Made by a program: the position numbers and the translations under genes
Notes under the pieces: generated by a model
What the model was told of the DNA's origin: nothing
The model's database searches: none
Seen by the model: only the letters and a program-made list of their open reading frames with translations
Assembly: GCA_029942215.1 (NCBI GenBank)
Contig: JAOZTM010000017.1
Location: forward strand, 1-8,727
Source: Metamycoplasmataceae bacterium
GTDB taxonomy: Bacteria > Bacillota_I > Bacilli_A > Mycoplasmatales > Metamycoplasmataceae
Direction of reading: 5' to 3'
DNA: 8,727 nucleotides
Part shown: positions 6,277-8,727 of the stretch, in pieces
How positions within the stretch are numbered: position 1 is the first letter of the stretch
Layout: each line of letters begins with the position of its first letter

Positions 6277-6357
6277 ATTAGATCCTTTCGTTTTATTTCA
6301 AGAACACCCCAGCAAGAATATAATATCCAAACCGAGTATGCCTACATTTTTTAATGC
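6277..6357 (-). promoter_or_regulatory. rpsO leader, possible S15 autoregulatory region
   Basis: The predicted 81-nt leader can form a GCATT-AAAA-AATGT hairpin at its 5' end. A longer pairing of ATACTC with GGGTGT encloses an AT-rich internal segment upstream of the Shine-Dalgarno. S15 represses its own mRNA through leader structures in several bacteria, and these structures differ between lineages. No known consensus is clearly matched here, so this remains a suggestion. Confidence 0.35.
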
Positions 6358-6363
6358 CCTATT

Positions 6364-6369
6364 ATTATA
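6364..6369 (-). promoter_or_regulatory. -10 element of rpsO
   Basis: TATAAT on the minus strand, 10 nt after the ribF stop. The predicted start is near 6357. No -35 match is evident. Confidence 0.6.
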
Positions 6370-6378
6370 GAGAAATAT

Positions 6379-7188
6379 TTATATATTAGATAATACTTTA
6401 ACGACTTTTTCAATGTCTTTTTCAGTTGTCTTATTCTCTGATTTCTTAACGATGATTTTTGTTAAATTATGGAACTCAATTATTGCTTCATAAGGTTGGT
6501 TTGTTAACTTCAATTGTGGCACAGTCAATACTGGTTTAGTATCAATACCAATTTCAACATATGATCAGTATCTAATATCGTTTACTAAAGTAAAGGTAGC
6601 GTAAACACCTGTGTGTAAAGCAATTGAATCTTTAAAAGTAAAAGTATTATCTGGTCTGATTTGGAATCTATTTTTATATGGAGAAGTTGCTAATTTTTTA
6701 AGTAGTAATACTTCACCTAATGGAAGTAATTCTTTTAGTAAAGATGTAGAGATTTTCTTTCCACTTTTTGACTTGTAAGCTTTAACAATATTTATGTTTG
6801 GAATATCTTTAGCTTTTAAGTCTCTTCCTTTACCAAGAGCGAAGTCTTCACCAGATATAAGATTAACTGCTCCTGTCAATTTAATTATTTTATCTAGGAA
6901 TGTTTTTCCTTTTAAAGATGAAACCTTTGTTCCGAATTTTACGACCATTGCAAATTCAATTCCTAGATCAGAAAGGTTTTGAATTCTAATGTCTAATGGT
7001 TGGTATTCTTTTTTAGAAGCTCCTGGAAGTGCAGAAGGATTTTCGAACAACATTACTACAATAGGCTTCTTAAATTCTTTAGCCTTCTCTATAAGAGAAA
7101 GGTGTCCCATATGGAAAGATTCGAAAGATCCTAAAATCAAAGTTGTTTTTTTAGATGTTAATTTGTTTGGGTAGTTTGTAACTATCAT
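6379..7188 (-). CDS. ribF: Riboflavin kinase/FAD synthetase RibF with a degenerate kinase domain
   Basis: Bifunctional RibF enzymes phosphorylate riboflavin to FMN and adenylate FMN to FAD. The 269-residue protein starts with a nucleotidyltransferase domain: GSFESFHMGHLSLI (20-33, HMGH at 26-29), SGEDFALGKGRD (112-123) and [12 protein letters not shown] (144-155), the family's ISSTRIR-type motif. The kinase half (about 165-269) is hard to recognise. GVYATF (194-199) and the IGIDTKP region fit the kinase barrel, but the GXGXGXXXGXPTAN ATP/Mg motif is not visible. TGA at 6567-6565 is Trp208. The ATG overlaps the truB stop by one base (TAATG). FAD synthetase is likely; kinase activity is uncertain. 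Confidence 0.88.
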
Positions 7189-8006
7189 TAGAACCCTTCC
7201 TTTGTGAATTTGTTTCCGATAAGTTTCTTAGCTTTTGCTTCTCCATTAGAAACAGTTACTAATCCGAATATATCTTCTTTGTATTTAAGAAGATAGTCTC
7301 CATCTTCTGAATCAGACTTAATTCTCTTCCCATCCATTATATCTTTCATTTCCTTTATTTCAATAGTCTCTAAAGTTAAAAGTGAAAGAATATTAATCTC
7401 TGTTCCTAATTGATCTTCAGTTAACGAACCAATACTTGTTCTTCTTAAGTTATCCATTAAAGCACCACATCCTAGATTTTGTCCAAGGTCATGAATTAGA
7501 GAACGAATATAAGTTCCTCTTGAAACTTCAACATCAAAAGTAATTGATTCACCGAATTCAATATTTGATATTTCTTTTATTTCAATTGTTGATTCTTTCA
7601 ACTTAACTTCTTTACCTTCTCTTGCTAATTCATAAGCTTTCTTCCCATCAATCTTTTTAGCTGAAAATGCAGGAGGCATTTGTTGTTGTACTCCAACAAA
7701 AGAAAGCAGTTCTTTTTCTATCTCTTCTTTAGAAGGTATTTCAATATTAGTTTCTTTTACTTCTCCTTCTGAGTCATAAGTGTCAGAAGTAAAACCTAAC
7801 TTCATTGAAGCTCTATAAGACTTAAATCCTTTATCAACGTAATCAATTAGTTTCGTATCATCTTCTGTTGCAACTAATAATAAACCCGTTGCTAAAGGAT
7901 CCAAAGTTCCGGTGTGCCCGATCTTTGAAATATTATTTTCTCTTGCAAAATCTCTTATTGCCTTAAAAGAAGAAATGCCTTTTGGTTTGTCTAGTAAATA
8001 AAACAT
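7188..8006 (-). CDS. truB: tRNA pseudouridine-55 synthase TruB
   Basis: Isomerises U55 to pseudouridine in the T loop of tRNAs. The 272-residue protein has LLDKPKGISSF (4-14), then KIGHTGTLDPLATGLL (28-43), where Asp36 is the catalytic aspartate. Further conserved elements are MPPAFSAKKIDGKKAYELAREG and VSRGTYIRSLIHDLG. Length is slightly below the usual bacterial ~300. It contains no TGA codon. The ATG at 8006 has no Shine-Dalgarno and sits 6 nt after TATAAT, the same arrangement as tmcAL, so the message is probably leaderless. It starts the truB-ribF-rpsO block and follows directly after the tRNA-cluster terminator. Confidence 0.96.
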   Translation of the reverse strand: MFYLLDKPKGISSFKAIRDFARENNISKIGHTGTLDPLATGLLLVATEDDTKLIDYVDKGFKSYRASMKLGFTSDTYDSEGEVKETNIEIPSKEEIEKELLSFVGVQQQMPPAFSAKKIDGKKAYELAREGKEVKLKESTIEIKEISNIEFGESITFDVEVSRGTYIRSLIHDLGQNLGCGALMDNLRRTSIGSLTEDQLGTEINILSLLTLETIEIKEMKDIMDGKRIKSDSEDGDYLLKYKEDIFGLVTVSNGEAKAKKLIGNKFTKEGF

Positions 8007-8012
8007 ATGCTA

Positions 8013-8018
8013 ATTATA
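8013..8018 (-). promoter_or_regulatory. -10 element of truB, spaced for a leaderless mRNA
   Basis: TATAAT on the minus strand, then TAGCAT, then the truB ATG. A start 7 nt after the hexamer is the A of the ATG. The element is fused to the T-run of the upstream tRNA terminator, so there is no room for a Shine-Dalgarno. Confidence 0.65.
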
Positions 8019-8019
8019 T

Positions 8020-8041
8020 AAAAAAAATACCTAAAGGTATT
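8020..8041 (-). terminator. Rho-independent terminator of the tRNA cluster
   Basis: AATACC (8041-8036 on the minus strand), loop TTTA and GGTATT form a 6-bp stem followed by eight T. It begins about 20 nt after the CCA of tRNA-Leu. The T-run borders the truB -10 element. Confidence 0.85.
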
Positions 8042-8061
8042 ATTTAGTCACGTAAGTGATT

Positions 8062-8145
8062 TGGTGCGCGAAGAGGGACTTGAACCCTCACTCCAAAGGA
8101 ACTAGTGCCTAAAACTAGCGCGTCTGCCAATTCCGCCACTCGCGC
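8062..8145 (-). tRNA. tRNA-Leu(UAG)
   Basis: 84 nt with encoded CCA. Acceptor GCGCGAG pairs with TTCGCGC, and the discriminator is A. The anticodon stem CTAGT/ACTAG holds loop TTTAGGC with anticodon TAG. The long variable arm of a leucine tRNA is present. It reads CUN codons and is the last gene of the cluster. Confidence 0.97.
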
Positions 8146-8146
8146 A

Positions 8147-8222
8147 TGGTACGCTGTACAAGATTTGAACTTGTGACCAATTGGTTAAAAGCCAACTGCT
8201 CTACCTACTGAGCTAACAGCGC
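8147..8222 (-). tRNA. tRNA-Lys(UUU)
   Basis: 76 nt with encoded CCA. Acceptor GCGCTGT pairs with ACAGCGT (first pair G-T). Anticodon loop CTTTTAA holds TTT. It is separated from tRNA-Leu by a single base. Its T arm sequence is identical to that of tRNA-Asn in this cluster. Confidence 0.97.
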
Positions 8223-8229
8223 TTAAAAA

Positions 8230-8305
8230 TGGTGCTTGCTATAGGAGTCGAACCTACGACCTACGCATTACAAGTGCGTTGCTCTACCAACTGAGCTAAG
8301 CAAGC
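8230..8305 (-). tRNA. tRNA-Thr(UGU)
   Basis: 76 nt with encoded CCA. Acceptor GCTTGCT pairs fully with AGCAAGC. Anticodon stem ACGCA/TGCGT holds loop CTTGTAA with anticodon TGT. Confidence 0.97.
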
Positions 8306-8309
8306 AAAA

Positions 8310-8385
8310 TGGTACGAGATGAGGGGCTCGAACCCACGACCCTCGCCTTGTAAGGGCGATGCTCTCCCAACTGAGCTAATCTCGC
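8310..8385 (-). tRNA. tRNA-Val(UAC)
   Basis: 76 nt with encoded CCA. Acceptor GCGAGAT pairs with ATCTCGT (first pair G-T). Anticodon stem TCGCC/GGCGA holds loop CTTACAA with anticodon TAC. Confidence 0.97.
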
Positions 8386-8389
8386 ATTT

Positions 8390-8465
8390 TGGTGACCCCA
8401 GCGGGACTTGAACCCGCGAATGCATGGATGAAAACCATGTGTGTTAACCACTTCACCATGGGGCC
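8390..8465 (-). tRNA. tRNA-Glu(UUC)
   Basis: 76 nt with encoded CCA. Acceptor GGCCCCA pairs with TGGGGTC. Anticodon stem CATGG/CCATG holds loop TTTTCAT with anticodon TTC. Confidence 0.97.
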
Positions 8466-8469
8466 AATT

Positions 8470-8544
8470 TGGCGCCGAATACAAGATTTGAACTTGTGAC
8501 CAAATGATTAACAGTCATCTGCTCTACCACTGAGCTAATCCGGC
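8470..8544 (-). tRNA. tRNA-Asn(GUU)
   Basis: 75 nt with encoded CCA. Acceptor GCCGGAT pairs with ATTCGGC, and the discriminator is G, as expected for Asn. Anticodon loop CTGTTAA holds GTT. It is the first gene of the cluster, 15 nt after the predicted transcription start. Confidence 0.97.
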
Positions 8545-8565
8545 ATGGTGTTAATATGCTAATAA

Positions 8566-8571
8566 ATTATA
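8566..8571 (-). promoter_or_regulatory. -10 element of the tRNA cluster
   Basis: TATAAT on the minus strand with the predicted start near 8559, upstream of tRNA-Asn. It lies directly downstream of the T-run of the terminator at 8583-8608. Confidence 0.65.
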
Positions 8572-8582
8572 CATAAAAGAAA

Positions 8583-8608
8583 AGAAAAAAAATAACCAAT
8601 TGGCTATT
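8583..8608 (-). terminator. Rho-independent terminator of the membrane protein gene at 8604-8727
   Basis: AATAGCC (8608-8602), loop AATT, GGTTATT (8597-8591): a 7-bp stem with one G-T pair, followed on the minus strand by eight T and then more T-rich sequence. The stop codon TAG (8606-8604) is inside the left arm. Confidence 0.85.
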
Positions 8609-8727
8609 TTGTTTTTTGTTTTGTAATTAATGTCTTTGCACCGAATGCTAAACCATAATATAGACCAGAGATACCAAACATATATAGAATAGTCATATAT
8701 ACCTTAGCATGCATGATGTCTAGGAAA
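8604..8727 (-). CDS. C-terminal end of an unidentified membrane protein (partial)
   Basis: The last 40 residues of a gene that enters from outside the window. It has one hydrophobic, likely membrane-spanning stretch (VYMTILYMFGISGLYYGLAF), followed by a basic tail ending TKQKTK and a TAG stop. The positive tail suggests that the C-terminus lies in the cytoplasm. I do not recognise the family from this fragment. The reading frame is supported by its clean hydrophobic pattern and by the terminator formed around its stop codon. Confidence 0.7.
   Translation of the reverse strand, partial: FLDIMHAKVYMTILYMFGISGLYYGLAFGAKTLITKQKTK

Noticed and set aside
8296..8484. Minus-strand open frame of 62 codons
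   Set aside because: It lies entirely across the tRNA-Thr, tRNA-Val and tRNA-Glu genes; the coding potential is an accident of tRNA sequence.

Overview
The window comes from a wall-less Mollicute (Mycoplasma/Spiroplasma/Mesoplasma-like) or a close code-4 relative. In six genes (mraZ, rsmH, ftsA, ftsZ, ribU, ribF, plus tmcAL) conserved protein continues through in-frame TGA codons, so UGA is read as tryptophan. Base composition is AT-rich, genes are tightly packed, and promoters show a strong TATAAT -10 element with little visible -35. I cannot name a species.

Layout. Positions 1-36 (minus) hold the first codons of an unidentified gene. A terminator and a short hairpin region (77-217) separate it from the division cluster on the minus strand: mraZ (3969-3529), rsmH (3529-2630), ftsA (2627-1404) and ftsZ (1417-218). 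These genes overlap or nearly touch and have one promoter, with a three-copy MraZ box just before mraZ. Upstream, behind a strong terminator, is rpmF (L32). Before rpmF is a membrane protein preceded by a textbook FMN riboswitch, so it is almost certainly the riboflavin ECF S-component RibU. The riboswitch promoter shares a palindromic -10 with the divergent gene tmcAL (plus strand, 5100-5996). tmcAL converges on rpsO (S15) across a terminator that serves both strands. Upstream of rpsO are ribF and truB, giving the conserved truB-ribF-rpsO order. Then come six tRNA genes transcribed Asn-Glu-Val-Thr-Lys-Leu, and the 3' end of an unidentified membrane protein gene (8604-8727).

How the parts fit. 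RibU would import riboflavin and RibF would convert it to FMN/FAD; FMN would then shut off ribU through its riboswitch. MraZ, RsmH, FtsA and FtsZ form a reduced dcw cluster without peptidoglycan genes. FtsZ keeps its C-terminal partner-binding peptide. FtsA keeps a possible C-terminal membrane helix, but its ATP-binding motifs look eroded.

The gene content is mostly core. The most interesting signals are regulatory: a riboswitch whose 5'-terminal nucleotides can act as an anti-sequestor for the ribU ribosome-binding site; two probably leaderless genes (tmcAL, truB) with the same 6-nt gap from TATAAT to ATG; a palindromic -10 shared by divergent promoters; a MraZ operator overlapping the mraZ Shine-Dalgarno; and stop codons built into terminator stems. 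I see no defence system, insertion sequence, CRISPR array or prophage.
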